Part shown: positions 21,044 through 30,334 of the stretch, one piece after another
Layout: each line of letters begins with the position of its first letter
Numbering within the stretch: position 1 is the first letter of the stretch
From: CAZBLP01 sp964492825
GTDB lineage: Bacteria > DYJV01
NCBI GenBank assembly: GCA_964492825.1
Contig: CAZBLP010000018.1
Location: forward strand, 1 to 31,857
Length of the DNA stretch: 31,857 nt
Direction of reading: 5' to 3'
Made by a program: the position numbers and the translations under genes
Notes under the pieces: model-generated
What the model saw: the letters and a program-made list of their open reading frames with translations, nothing else
What the model was told of the DNA's origin: nothing
Databases searched by the model: none

Positions 21044-22384
21044 TTGAAAATTTTCATTGTAGGAGCTGGAGAAGTCGGATATAATCTTGCTGAAAAGCTG
21101 TCTTCTGAAAATCATGAAGTTACTATCCTTGACAAGGATGAAAGAAGGCTTAATGAAATCTCATCCAAAATCAACGCATTTACCTTTGTAGGCGATGGAG
21201 CTTCCATTAATGACCTTGAAAACGCTCAGATTCAAAACAGCGACATTTTTGTAGCAGTTACTGATAAAGATGAAGTAAATCTTATTTCTTGTTTTATTGC
21301 TAATCAGTACAATATTCCATTGAAAATTTCAAGAGTTCAGAATAACGAATTTTCTAATTTTGACATTAAGAGATTAGGAATTGACCTTTTTATTAATACA
21401 AATTATGCTGTTGCAAAAGAAGTAGAAAATCTGGTTGAATTTGCTGAAGCTCATGAGTTTATCACATTTGACGAAGGCAAAGTAATTCTTTTTGGAATTA
21501 TAATTAATGAAACCAACCCATTTTGCAATAAATCTTTAATTGAATTAAACGAATACAGGAAAAAATATCCTTTTTTAATTGTTACAATTGAAAGAGATAA
21601 TGAATATATTATTCCAAAAGGAAATGATAAAATATTAAACAACGACCATATAGTTTTTCTTACTCTTGGCAAATACATTAATTCAATTAAGAAATTATTC
21701 AGACACCCTGACAAGAAAGACAAAAACAATAAGAATATTTTTCTTATAGGTGCTGGAGATATTGGTATTGAAATAGCAAAAATCCTTTCACAATCAAAAA
21801 CATACAATTTGACAATAGTAGACAAAAATTTAGAAAAATGCAAAAATGCTGATATATTAATAGATAATGCCCTTATATTGAATATTGATGCTCTGGATAT
21901 TTCTCAATTATTGAACGAGGGTTTCAATAATGCCGATATTGTAATTTCAGTTACCAATAATGACGAAGTTAATATTATTAATTCTATAATTGCAAAAAAA
22001 TTAGGCGCTAGAAAAACCATAGCTCTCATAAGGAGAACAGGCTATGCACAGTTTTCAGATTCTTTTGGAATAGATAATATTTTAAGCCCTCGACTTATTA
22101 CAGCAAGTCATATTTTGAAATATGTCAGAAGAGGTAAAGTTGTTTCAGCTGTTCCTATTTTTGAAGGAAAAGCTGAGATTATAGAATATATTATAACAAA
22201 AGATACACTCACCTCAAAACAAATAATGGATATTTATCTACCTGAAAATACAATAATTGGAGCTGTTGTTAGAAACAACACAGCTATTATACCAAAAGGA
22301 GACACAATGCTTCAAAAAGGTGATAAATTAATCATCTTCACAAAATCTGAAGCACTTTCAAGCCTTGAAAAAATATTTGCATAA
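21044..22384 (+). CDS. trkA: TrkA, regulatory subunit of Trk potassium uptake
   Basis: A 446-aa product. The start is taken as TTG at 21044 because GGGGG lies 5-6 bases upstream and the product then begins MKIFIVGAGEVGYNLAEKL, the normal TrkA start; a TTG at 21032 would overlap that ribosome binding site. Two RCK halves: the first Rossmann fold has G7-A-G9-x-x-G12 and acidic D30 (ILDKDE), and the second starts near 231 (IFLIGAGDIGIEIAKIL). Each half is followed by an RCK_C-like domain. It is a cytoplasmic NAD(H)/nucleotide-binding ring that gates TrkH. The stop overlaps the trkH start as TAATG, so the pair is translationally coupled. Confidence 0.95.
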   Translation: MKIFIVGAGEVGYNLAEKLSSENHEVTILDKDERRLNEISSKINAFTFVGDGASINDLENAQIQNSDIFVAVTDKDEVNLISCFIANQYNIPLKISRVQNNEFSNFDIKRLGIDLFINTNYAVAKEVENLVEFAEAHEFITFDEGKVILFGIIINETNPFCNKSLIELNEYRKKYPFLIVTIERDNEYIIPKGNDKILNNDHIVFLTLGKYINSIKKLFRHPDKKDKNNKNIFLIGAGDIGIEIAKILSQSKTYNLTIVDKNLEKCKNADILIDNALILNIDALDISQLLNEGFNNADIVISVTNNDEVNIINSIIAKKLGARKTIALIRRTGYAQFSDSFGIDNILSPRLITASHILKYVRRGKVVSAVPIFEGKAEIIEYIITKDTLTSKQIMDIYLPENTIIGAVVRNNTAIIPKGDTMLQKGDKLIIFTKSEALSSLEKIFA

Positions 22385-23853
22385 TGAATATTAAATTATC
22401 ACTTAAAATACTATCAGCTTTGGTTGTTTTTGTTGGAACCTGTTTAATCATACCTTTGATTATATCTCTAATCCATCATCATGACGGAGAAGGATTAAGA
22501 CTATTTATTATCTCTTCAACTTCTATTATTACAGGTATTATTTTGTTTAAATACTTCAAACCTCAAAACAAAGAACTTACCCATAAAGACGGTTTTTTTA
22601 TTGTTGCTTGTGGCTGGACTATTTTTTCATTAATAGGCGCCCTTCCCTTTTATTTTTCTAAGTATTTTAAATCATTTGCAGATGCCTTCTTTGAATCTGC
22701 ATCAGGTTTTACCACTACTGGCTCAACTATACTTACAAATATAGAATCAGTTGCACCAAGTCTTCTTTTCTGGAGAAGCATTATACAATGGCTTGGAGGA
22801 ATGGGTATTATTGTTTTATCAATAGCAATCCTTCCTTTTCTGGAAATTGGCGGAATGCAATTATATCAGGCAGAAGTTCCGGGCCCCACAAAAGATAAAT
22901 TAACACCAAGAATTGAAGATACTGCAAAATTACTCTGGCTTGTTTATTTTATTTTCACTGTAGCTGAAATAATATTATTGATGTTCGGAGGAATGACCCT
23001 TTACGATGCAACTTGCCATGCTTTTACCACAATGGCTACTGGTGGTTTTTCCACTAAAAACGCAAGTATTGCGGGATTTCATTCAGCTTACATTGATTAT
23101 ACAATAACTTTTTTTATGTTTGCAGCAGGTGTAAATTTTTCACTACATTATCAATTAATCTTTCAGAGAAATTTTAAATGTTTTTTAAAAAATACTGAAG
23201 TAAAATTTTATTTTTTGGTTAATCTGGTAGCTACCTTTATTCTTACAATTTCACTAATTATTAACAACAATTATCATACTTTAACAGATGCATTCAGATA
23301 TGCGGTTTTTCAGGCAGTTTCAATTGTAACCACTACTGGTTACGGGACTGCTGATTATGAAAAATGGAGTTATTTATGTCAATTTTTACTGGTTATTCTA
23401 ATGCTAATAGGCGGTTGTGCAGGTTCTACTGGCGGCGGTATAAAACATATAAGAATTTACGTGTATCTTAAATATACATGGAACCAAATTTTCAAAATTA
23501 TTCATCCAAATGCAGTAAAACATCTTAAAATAGAGGGTAAAATAATAGAAGACAGTATTGTGTCAAGTATTTTAAGCTTTATTGCACTATATTTTCTGGT
23601 ATTTACAATTTCTTCCATTTTATTATTGGCATTTGGGGGTCAAGATATTATTACTTCTCTTTCTGCTGTAATTGCCACATTGAGCAACATTGGACCCGGA
23701 CTTGGAAATGTTGGGCCTGTTGATAATTTTGCAAGTTTTACAGATTTTGGCAAATTAATATTATCATTTTGCATGATAATAGGCAGACTTGAATTTTATA
23801 CCATTCTTGTAATATTTGCACCTGATTTCTGGAAGAATATAAAATATAATTAA
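22384..23853 (+). CDS. trkH: TrkH, potassium-translocating subunit
   Basis: A 489-aa polytopic membrane protein. Four repeats, each with a pore loop, are visible: SGFTTTGSTI (about 109), TMATGGFST (about 215), TTTGYGTADY (about 315) and LSNIGPGLGNVG (about 432), which carry the selectivity-filter glycines. GGCAGSTGGGIKHIR (about 347-361) is also typical. It forms the K+ channel/transporter gated by TrkA. Its start overlaps trkA. Its stop shares TTAA with the stop of the convergent dedA gene, leaving no room for a terminator. Confidence 0.96.
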   Translation: MNIKLSLKILSALVVFVGTCLIIPLIISLIHHHDGEGLRLFIISSTSIITGIILFKYFKPQNKELTHKDGFFIVACGWTIFSLIGALPFYFSKYFKSFADAFFESASGFTTTGSTILTNIESVAPSLLFWRSIIQWLGGMGIIVLSIAILPFLEIGGMQLYQAEVPGPTKDKLTPRIEDTAKLLWLVYFIFTVAEIILLMFGGMTLYDATCHAFTTMATGGFSTKNASIAGFHSAYIDYTITFFMFAAGVNFSLHYQLIFQRNFKCFLKNTEVKFYFLVNLVATFILTISLIINNNYHTLTDAFRYAVFQAVSIVTTTGYGTADYEKWSYLCQFLLVILMLIGGCAGSTGGGIKHIRIYVYLKYTWNQIFKIIHPNAVKHLKIEGKIIEDSIVSSILSFIALYFLVFTISSILLLAFGGQDIITSLSAVIATLSNIGPGLGNVGPVDNFASFTDFGKLILSFCMIIGRLEFYTILVIFAPDFWKNIKYN

Positions 23854-24443
23854 AAACTTTTAGACTTTTTTCTCTTTTTTACTTTTATATAAACAATAAT
23901 TAAAATTGCTACAAGAATTATTGTAATTATTGTAATTTGATGTAAATATTTTTTTATCAAATATTCATTTTGTCCAATGATATAACCAAGCAATGTCAAA
24001 ACAAATACCCATATCCCTGCCCCCAAAGCAGTATAAAAAATAAAAGCAAATAAATTCATTTTAGCCAGTCCAGCTGGTAATGAAATATATTGTCTTACTC
24101 CTGGAATCAGCCTTCCTGTAAATGTTGATATGTGTCCATGATTTTCAAAAAAATCCTCAAGTTTTTTTAGTTTATCTTCTTTTATTAATTTTAAGATACC
24201 AGGCCTTCCAAATTTGTACGCCAGATAATAATTAAAAACAGCTCCAGCTATACTTCCTAAAATCCCCATGGCAAGTGCAAAAGTAAAGCTCATATTGCCT
24301 TTATGTGCAAGATAACCAGCTGGAACCATAACAACTTCACTTGGAAAGGGGAAAAAAGAACTTTCTAAAAACATCATAAAAAAAATTCCTGCATACCCTA
24401 ATGAACCTACTGTGGAAACAATAAATTTAACTATTGCGTGCAT
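23850..24443 (-). CDS. DedA-family membrane protein
   Basis: A 197-aa product, normal for DedA. Family features: ESSFFPFPSEVVMVPAGYLA (27-46) with the conserved acidic residues, and GRLIPGVRQYISLPAGLAKMN (110-130) with the two essential-type Arg residues (R111, R117). Several membrane segments and a basic Lys-rich C terminus follow. DedA proteins are membrane carriers; members have been shown to flip undecaprenyl phosphate or phospholipids. The start overlaps the stop of the GNAT gene (TAATG), which sits behind the oxoamine synthase, so it may move the lipid made by that pair. That role is inference. Confidence 0.92.
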   Translation of the reverse strand: MHAIVKFIVSTVGSLGYAGIFFMMFLESSFFPFPSEVVMVPAGYLAHKGNMSFTFALAMGILGSIAGAVFNYYLAYKFGRPGILKLIKEDKLKKLEDFFENHGHISTFTGRLIPGVRQYISLPAGLAKMNLFAFIFYTALGAGIWVFVLTLLGYIIGQNEYLIKKYLHQITIITIILVAILIIVYIKVKKRKKSKSF

Positions 24444-25561
24444 TATACTTCTCTTTCATAAATTCTGTAAACCTTGTAAATTTCTCCATTTAATTTTTTC
24501 AAAGCATTATTCATTTTTAAATTGTCTTCAAGAATCCATGAACATTCTCCAAATCTGATTCCTTTTCTTTTTGAATTTTTAACTACCTCAGCAATCAAAA
24601 TATAGTCTATTCCTTTATTTCTAAACTCCTCTTTTAATCCAAGAGTAATAATTCTCAACTCTTTAATATTTTTTTTATTTAAAAGCAGTTTAAAAATACC
24701 AAAAGGTAAAATCCTTCCTTTTAAATCAATAAGAATTTTATTAATATCAGGAAGTGCCACAATAAAACCAACAGGCTCTGTATCAACCTCTGCTATTAAT
24801 ATTAAATCATCATCTGCAAAATATTTTAACATTCCAGAAGAATGAAAAAATTCTTCTTTATCCATAGGAACAAAACCCCAATTTTTTTCCCATGCTGAAT
24901 TGTAAACATTATAAATAATATTTAACTCTTCTTTAAATTTTTTTAAATTAATTTTTCTTGTTACAACATTATATCTTTTTTTCAAGGTATTTGAAGCCTT
25001 ATTCAGTCTTGACATATCCATTTTCTCAGTATCAAGCATATATGCAAAAAGATCTTTTGCTTTATAAAACCCATTTCCTTCAACTAATTCTCTGTAATAA
25101 GGAAAGTTGTGCGTCATCATAATTTTAGGAGGGGAATCAAAACCCTTAACAAGCAAACCACACTCGTGATTTGTGGAAAAGTTCATTGGTCCTCTAATTA
25201 ATGACATATCCTCCTGTTTTGCAAATTTTTCAACTTTCTCAAAAAGAGCCGTAGCAACATCAATACTATTGACTAAATCCAAATTACCGAAAAAACATAC
25301 TTTCTCATTATGAAATTCATTATGGACATAATCAATTATAGCTGAAATCCTCCCGCAAGTCTCCCTATTTCTTTTTACAATAAAATTTTTTACTTTTGCA
25401 TGTTTAAAAAAAGGATTTAATTTCTCATTAAAAAACAGAAGACGTTCAAGAAAGATATGCGGAACATAATACGGTTCTTTATTGTACAATTTTAAAGGAA
25501 ATTTAATAAATTCCTTTAAATCAGACTTATTCTGAACTTCAAAAATCTCATAACTACTCAC
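24443..25561 (-). CDS. GNAT-fold acyltransferase-like protein, candidate ceramide-synthase-type enzyme
   Basis: A 372-aa product. The start is GTG (25561-25559), supported by AGGAG 5 bases upstream that overlaps the stop of the preceding gene. Family-typical blocks: NPFFKHAKVKNFIVKR (about 54-69), IRGPMNFSTNHECGLLVKGF (about 122-141), MMTHNFPYYRELVEG, and a C-terminal GNAT-like half with LILIAEVDTEPVGFIVALPD and LGLKEEFRNKGIDYILIAEV. Proteins of this kind are often annotated only as N-acetyltransferases; bacterial ceramide synthase belongs to a GNAT-like group. Its place between a serine-palmitoyltransferase-like gene and dedA supports N-acylation of a sphingoid base, but that is inference from context; the substrate is not readable from sequence. 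Confidence 0.75.
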   Translation of the reverse strand: MSSYEIFEVQNKSDLKEFIKFPLKLYNKEPYYVPHIFLERLLFFNEKLNPFFKHAKVKNFIVKRNRETCGRISAIIDYVHNEFHNEKVCFFGNLDLVNSIDVATALFEKVEKFAKQEDMSLIRGPMNFSTNHECGLLVKGFDSPPKIMMTHNFPYYRELVEGNGFYKAKDLFAYMLDTEKMDMSRLNKASNTLKKRYNVVTRKINLKKFKEELNIIYNVYNSAWEKNWGFVPMDKEEFFHSSGMLKYFADDDLILIAEVDTEPVGFIVALPDINKILIDLKGRILPFGIFKLLLNKKNIKELRIITLGLKEEFRNKGIDYILIAEVVKNSKRKGIRFGECSWILEDNLKMNNALKKLNGEIYKVYRIYEREV

Positions 25562-25569
25562 TTAGTCTC

Positions 25570-26778
25570 CTATATCAGGTGAAGCTTTTTCCCAATTGAT
25601 TTAAATTTTTCAAGAGCATAATCTATCTCTTCAAAAGAGTGAGTAGCCATAAGGCTAAGTCTAATTAATGATCTGTTTGGCGGGACAGCCGGAGGTGCTG
25701 CTGGATTAACAAAAATACCTTCTTTTTCCAACATCCGACACATTAAAAATGCAGTTTCCATTGCCCCTACAATTACTGGAAGAATAGGTGTTTCTGTATC
25801 TCCTAAATTAAAACCAAGCTCTTCAAGGCCATTTTTCATTCTGTAGGTGTTTTCCCATAGCTTTGTAATACGTTCAGGCTCTGACTTTATAATATCAAGA
25901 GCTGCTAAAACAGACGCAGCAGATGCCGGAGGCATACTAGCACTAAAAATATGAGCTCTTGAATTATGCTTGAGATAGTGGATAACATCTTTATCTCCTG
26001 CAATAAATCCACCAACAGATGCAAGAGATTTACTAAAAGTACCCATTATAAGGTCAACTCTGTCTGTAACACCAAAATGTGAAGCAGTTCCTGCTCCCTG
26101 CTCACCAAGAACACCAAGACTATGTGCATCATCAACCATAACCATTGCATTATATTTTTCAGAAATATTTAAAATCTCAGGTAATTTTGCAATATCACCC
26201 TCCATAGAAAAAACACCGTCTGTAACTATTAGTAAACCTGCGTTGTTATTATTTTTGGAAACAACAGAGAGCTTGCTTTCCAGGTCATCTATTGAGTTAT
26301 GATTATAACGAATCATTTTGGCAGATGATAGAAAACATCCATCAACAATTGAAGCATGATTGAACTTATCAGATAAAATGTAGTCCCCTTTCTTAACAAT
26401 TGTTGAAAGGACTCCTTGATTTACCATAAAACCTGTGGAATATAACAATGCAGATTCTTTGCCAACAAAATCAGCTAAAGCTTCCTCCAGTTGAACATGA
26501 ATATCAAGAGTGCCATTTAAAAATCTCGACCCACCACAGCCTGTGCCATACTTTTCAACTGCTTTTATTGCTGCATCTTTAACTTTAGGATGATTTGTAA
26601 GTCCTAAATAGCTGTTTGAACCGAGCATAAGAACTTTTTGAGGAGTTTTATTTTTAAGCAAAACTTTTGTATCCTGCTCTGAAACAATCTCTCTGAAATA
26701 TGGATAAAGTCCTTTCTTTTCTAATTCCTTCGCTATTACAAAGTTTTTTATTCTGTCAAATATAGTTTTATTTTCCAT
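25570..26778 (-). CDS. Alpha-oxoamine synthase, serine palmitoyltransferase-like
   Basis: A 402-aa PLP enzyme of the family that condenses an amino acid with an acyl-CoA. Active-site residues: H141 (FNHAS), D216 and H219 (VDDAHS), and K250 (MGTFSKSLASVGGFIAG), the PLP Schiff-base lysine. The N-terminal region YPYFREIVSEQ, MLGSNSYLGLTNHP and GTGCGGSRFLNGTLDIH resembles bacterial serine palmitoyltransferases more than BioF or Kbl, and no biotin or threonine-degradation gene is nearby. It would make 3-ketosphinganine-type bases, the first step of sphingolipid synthesis. The GNAT-like gene follows after 8 bases, then dedA. The 80 bp to uvrA shows no clear terminator. BioF, Kbl or CqsA-like activity cannot be excluded by eye. 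Confidence 0.85.
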   Translation of the reverse strand: MENKTIFDRIKNFVIAKELEKKGLYPYFREIVSEQDTKVLLKNKTPQKVLMLGSNSYLGLTNHPKVKDAAIKAVEKYGTGCGGSRFLNGTLDIHVQLEEALADFVGKESALLYSTGFMVNQGVLSTIVKKGDYILSDKFNHASIVDGCFLSSAKMIRYNHNSIDDLESKLSVVSKNNNNAGLLIVTDGVFSMEGDIAKLPEILNISEKYNAMVMVDDAHSLGVLGEQGAGTASHFGVTDRVDLIMGTFSKSLASVGGFIAGDKDVIHYLKHNSRAHIFSASMPPASAASVLAALDIIKSEPERITKLWENTYRMKNGLEELGFNLGDTETPILPVIVGAMETAFLMCRMLEKEGIFVNPAAPPAVPPNRSLIRLSLMATHSFEEIDYALEKFKSIGKKLHLI

Positions 26779-26858
26779 AAATTTTTTCTAACATAATTTT
26801 TTTAATAGTTCAACATTATTTTTTAAGTTGCAATTCATCCCTATAAACGGATAAATAC

Positions 26859-29462
26859 CTATTTTTTCATTAAACCAAGCAAATATTTACCTGTTAGAGA
26901 CTTTTCATTCTCTATTATTTCCTCAGGAGTTCCTTCGGCAATTAGATATCCTCCTTTATCACCGCCTACCGGCCCCAAATCCACTATAAAATCTGCACAT
27001 TTTACAACATCCAAATTATGCTCAATTATCACTACTGTATTCCCCTTATCTCTTAATTCAAACAAAACTTTCATTAATTTGTTTACATCATCAAAATGAA
27101 GCCCTGTTGTGGGCTCATCAAGGATATAAAGAGTGTTTCCAGTATCTCTTTTTGATAGCTCTTTGGCAAGTTTTATTCTTTGTGCTTCTCCACCTGATAA
27201 TGTTGTAGCAGGTTGTCCCAATTTTATATAACCAAGACCTACCTTTTTTAATAGTTCCAATTTATTTTTTATATTAGGTATGTTTATGAAAAAATCATAA
27301 GCCTGATTAACCGTCATATCAAGAATTTCAGCTATATTTTTATTTTTAAATTTTATATTTAATGTATCTTTATTATATCTTTTTCCATTACATACTTCAC
27401 AGGTAATATAAACGTCGGGCAAAAACAGCATTTCAAGTTTAATAAGTCCATCGCCACTGCAATTCTCACACCTGCCGCCTTTAACATTAAAACTGAATCT
27501 TCCAGGTTTAAAACCCCTTATTTTAGCTTGTGGTACTTTTGCAAAAATCTCTCTAATTGGTGTAAAAACACCTGTATATGTTGCAGGATTTGACCTTGGT
27601 GTTCTGCCTATTGGCGACTGATCTATTTCTATTACCTTGTTAATTAATTCAAAATTTCTAATCTCTGAAAATTTACCTGTTGCAATATTTTGTTTATAAA
27701 TTAACTTTTTTAAACCTTTAAATAAAACCTCATGCAACAGAGTGCTTTTCCCTGAACCTGAAACTCCTGTGATACATGTTATGGCACCAACAGGCAATTG
27801 CACATTAATATTTTTCAGATTAAATTCCTTTGCCCCTATTATTTTAAGAAATTTTTCAGCCTTTTTCCTTTGTTGCGGTACATCTATTTTAAATTCTCCG
27901 GACAAATACTTCCCTGTTAATGAATTTGGTGCATCAATAATATCTTTTTTTGTGCCACACGCAACCACATATCCGCCTTTAACACCAGCTTCAGGTCCTA
28001 AATCAATAATGTAGTCAGCATTTGAAATTGTCTCTTCATCATGTTCCACAACAATTACGCTATTCCCGTGATCTCTCAGTTTTTTTAAAGTTTTTATTAA
28101 TCTTTGATTATCACTTTGATGCAGTCCTATACTTGGTTCATCTAAAACATATATTACCCCAGATAAACTTGAACCTATTTGCGTGGCTAATCTTATTCTT
28201 TGGCTTTCTCCACCTGACAGAGTCCCTGCCCTTCTGTTCAATGTCAAGTATCCTATTCCAACATTGTTTAAGAATTCTAATCTATTTTTAATCTCTTTAA
28301 ACAACCTCCTCCCTATTCTATACTCATCATCTGAAATCTCCAATTCTTGAAAGAATTTAAAAAGATTTTCAATGCTATAACTTGTTATTTCATAAATATT
28401 TCTCCCCTTAAACTTTATAAAATTCGCTTCTCTTTTCAACCTGCTCCCTTTACATACCGGGCATGTAACCTCTTTAGAATATTTTTTAATAATATTTTTT
28501 ATTTTAAACTTTTCATATACTCTGAAATTTCCAACATTATAATCATCTATAACACTTTTTAATCTATGAATATTAAGATTGCTCTCTTTTGCTTCCTCTT
28601 CGTTAACCTTATATATAAAACCGAGCCCCCTGCAATATTCGCATGCTCCATAAGGATTATTAAAAGAAAAAATTCTTGGAGATATTTCTGGATAACTTAT
28701 ACCGCAATCAATACAAGCTGCTTTTTCACTGAATATTAATTCTCTTTTTTCTCCCAAAACTTCTATTTTAACCAACCCATTTGAAAGATTTAGCGCTGTT
28801 TCAACAGAATCTATCAATCTGTTTGAAATGTTTTCTTTTATAATAAGACGATCAATAAGGATATCTATATTATGTTTTTTATTTTTATCAATCTTTATAT
28901 CATCCTCTTCAAGACTAATAAGTTCACCATCTATTTTCGCACGAGTAAATCCATCTTTTATAAATCTTCTAATTAATTTCTGAAACTCTCCTTTTCTACC
29001 TCTCACAACAGGTGAATATATTATAATTCTTGTTTTTAAAGGCAATTTTAATAATACATCAATAATCTGAACAGGCGATTGTGATGAAATCTTCTTTCCG
29101 CAGTTGTAACAATAAGGCATCCCAAGATTTGAAAATAAAACTCTTAAGTAATCATAAATCTCTGTGATTGTTCCTACTGTTGAGCGAGGATTTTTACTAA
29201 CCGTTTTCTGTTCTATAGCTATAGCAGGTGATAAACCTTCTATTGAATCAACATCTGGCTTCTCCATTAATTCCAAAAATTGCCTTGCATAAGCAGACAA
29301 AGATTCTACATATCTACGCTGTCCTTCTGCATAAATTGTATCAAATGCAAGGGTTGATTTGCCTGAACCGCTTACTCCGGTAATTACTACTAGCTTGTTC
29401 TTGGGTATATCAATATCAACATTTTTTAAATTATGTTCCCTTGCTCCTCTGATTTTTATCAT
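26859..29462 (-). CDS. uvrA: Excinuclease ABC subunit A, with short insertion domain
   Basis: An 867-aa product; most UvrA proteins are about 940. Both ABC ATPase halves are complete: first Walker A GVSGSGKS (29-36), first signature TLSGGESQRIRLATQIG, second GVSGSGKST (about 559), second signature TLSGGEAQRIKLAKELS, and two DEP(S/T) Walker B sites. Zinc cysteines are present: C250/C253 with C274/C277, C334/C337, and CENC...CEVC in the second half. The missing length is in the insertion domain: only about 53 residues lie between CRGLG (277-281) and CPVC (334-337), against about 125 in E. coli. UvrA scans DNA for lesions and delivers them to UvrB. It lies 23 bases after the rluA-type gene. Confidence 0.95.
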   Translation of the reverse strand: MIKIRGAREHNLKNVDIDIPKNKLVVITGVSGSGKSTLAFDTIYAEGQRRYVESLSAYARQFLELMEKPDVDSIEGLSPAIAIEQKTVSKNPRSTVGTITEIYDYLRVLFSNLGMPYCYNCGKKISSQSPVQIIDVLLKLPLKTRIIIYSPVVRGRKGEFQKLIRRFIKDGFTRAKIDGELISLEEDDIKIDKNKKHNIDILIDRLIIKENISNRLIDSVETALNLSNGLVKIEVLGEKRELIFSEKAACIDCGISYPEISPRIFSFNNPYGACEYCRGLGFIYKVNEEEAKESNLNIHRLKSVIDDYNVGNFRVYEKFKIKNIIKKYSKEVTCPVCKGSRLKREANFIKFKGRNIYEITSYSIENLFKFFQELEISDDEYRIGRRLFKEIKNRLEFLNNVGIGYLTLNRRAGTLSGGESQRIRLATQIGSSLSGVIYVLDEPSIGLHQSDNQRLIKTLKKLRDHGNSVIVVEHDEETISNADYIIDLGPEAGVKGGYVVACGTKKDIIDAPNSLTGKYLSGEFKIDVPQQRKKAEKFLKIIGAKEFNLKNINVQLPVGAITCITGVSGSGKSTLLHEVLFKGLKKLIYKQNIATGKFSEIRNFELINKVIEIDQSPIGRTPRSNPATYTGVFTPIREIFAKVPQAKIRGFKPGRFSFNVKGGRCENCSGDGLIKLEMLFLPDVYITCEVCNGKRYNKDTLNIKFKNKNIAEILDMTVNQAYDFFINIPNIKNKLELLKKVGLGYIKLGQPATTLSGGEAQRIKLAKELSKRDTGNTLYILDEPTTGLHFDDVNKLMKVLFELRDKGNTVVIIEHNLDVVKCADFIVDLGPVGGDKGGYLIAEGTPEEIIENEKSLTGKYLLGLMKK

Positions 29463-29485
29463 TCAATCCTCACTAAAATATTTTT

Positions 29486-30334
29486 TTAATCTTCCATTTT
29501 AAACCGTGCCAGAAACTCTCTAAATTTATCTTTCAGCAACTTGTAATCAAAAATTTCTATATCCAATTCCCTTATTCTATATCCGTAACAAAATAAAAAG
29601 TAATTTTCCGGTTTGCTTGTTTTATCTTTGCCATAATATTTGTAATCATAAAGCAATGGTTTTTTTATAAATGATAAATGTGCTCTAATTTGATGCCTGG
29701 CACCTTTGTAAATTTTTATGTTTACTGGGAAAAAACCTTTATAAAAAGCTAAAGGAGAGGCAATTGTAATGTTATTATCATTAGTTATACCTAAAACTTT
29801 AACCACAACATTTCTTTTTGCATGTAACTCATTATCAACTATCACTTTCCTGCTTAATTTATTCTTCAAAACTCCAAAATAAAATTTTTCAACACAAAGC
29901 TTTCTCTCCAATTCTTTAAACTTTTTATAAACAGTTTTATTTTTTGCAACAAGTAAAAGCCCCTGTGTTTGAAAATCCAACCTGTTTAAAAGTAAAAAAT
30001 TTTTATTTAAATTTTTTATATAATCTTCAACTGAATACTGACTTTTAAAAATAATTGCTGAATGGAACATAGGAGGTTTGTATATGGCAATTAATTCATT
30101 ATTTTCCCATACTATTTTCAATTTATTATAATTCAGTTTTATCCCAAATTTTTTTATTTCAACATTAATTTCATCTTTAAAATTTACATTATAAGATTTT
30201 GCTACAGGTTTATTATTCACCTTTACATATTTATTGCTAATAAGAAAAGAGGTATGGCGTCTTGAAATTTTAAAAACTTCTGAAATATACTTATCAAGTC
30301 TAATATCCGAAATGTTTGAGCATATTTTCAACAT
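29486..30334 (-). CDS. RluA-family pseudouridine synthase with S4 domain
   Basis: A 282-aa product. N-terminal S4 RNA-binding domain (about 10-60; IRLDKYISEVFKISRRH). The catalytic domain has LLNRLDFQTQGLLLVAKN with catalytic D120; Gln replaces the more usual Ser in the RLDxxTSG motif. GARHQIRAHLSFIKKPLLYD (about 215-234) is the conserved RQIRxH region. It isomerises uridine to pseudouridine in rRNA or tRNA; which site (RluC, RluD or another) cannot be told. It abuts the amidase stop and precedes uvrA in the same run of genes. It is rather divergent and Lys-rich like its neighbours. Confidence 0.9.
   Translation of the reverse strand: MLKICSNISDIRLDKYISEVFKISRRHTSFLISNKYVKVNNKPVAKSYNVNFKDEINVEIKKFGIKLNYNKLKIVWENNELIAIYKPPMFHSAIIFKSQYSVEDYIKNLNKNFLLLNRLDFQTQGLLLVAKNKTVYKKFKELERKLCVEKFYFGVLKNKLSRKVIVDNELHAKRNVVVKVLGITNDNNITIASPLAFYKGFFPVNIKIYKGARHQIRAHLSFIKKPLLYDYKYYGKDKTSKPENYFLFCYGYRIRELDIEIFDYKLLKDKFREFLARFKMED

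Noticed and set aside
25570..26778. Calling the oxoamine synthase BioF or Kbl
   Set aside because: The N-terminal motifs and neighbours fit serine palmitoyltransferase better, and no bio or tdh genes are present; a phylogeny would decide.
26779..26858. Terminator between uvrA and the oxoamine synthase
   Set aside because: Only a weak ATCC/GGGAT pairing was found with no T-run after it, so separate transcription units cannot be claimed.
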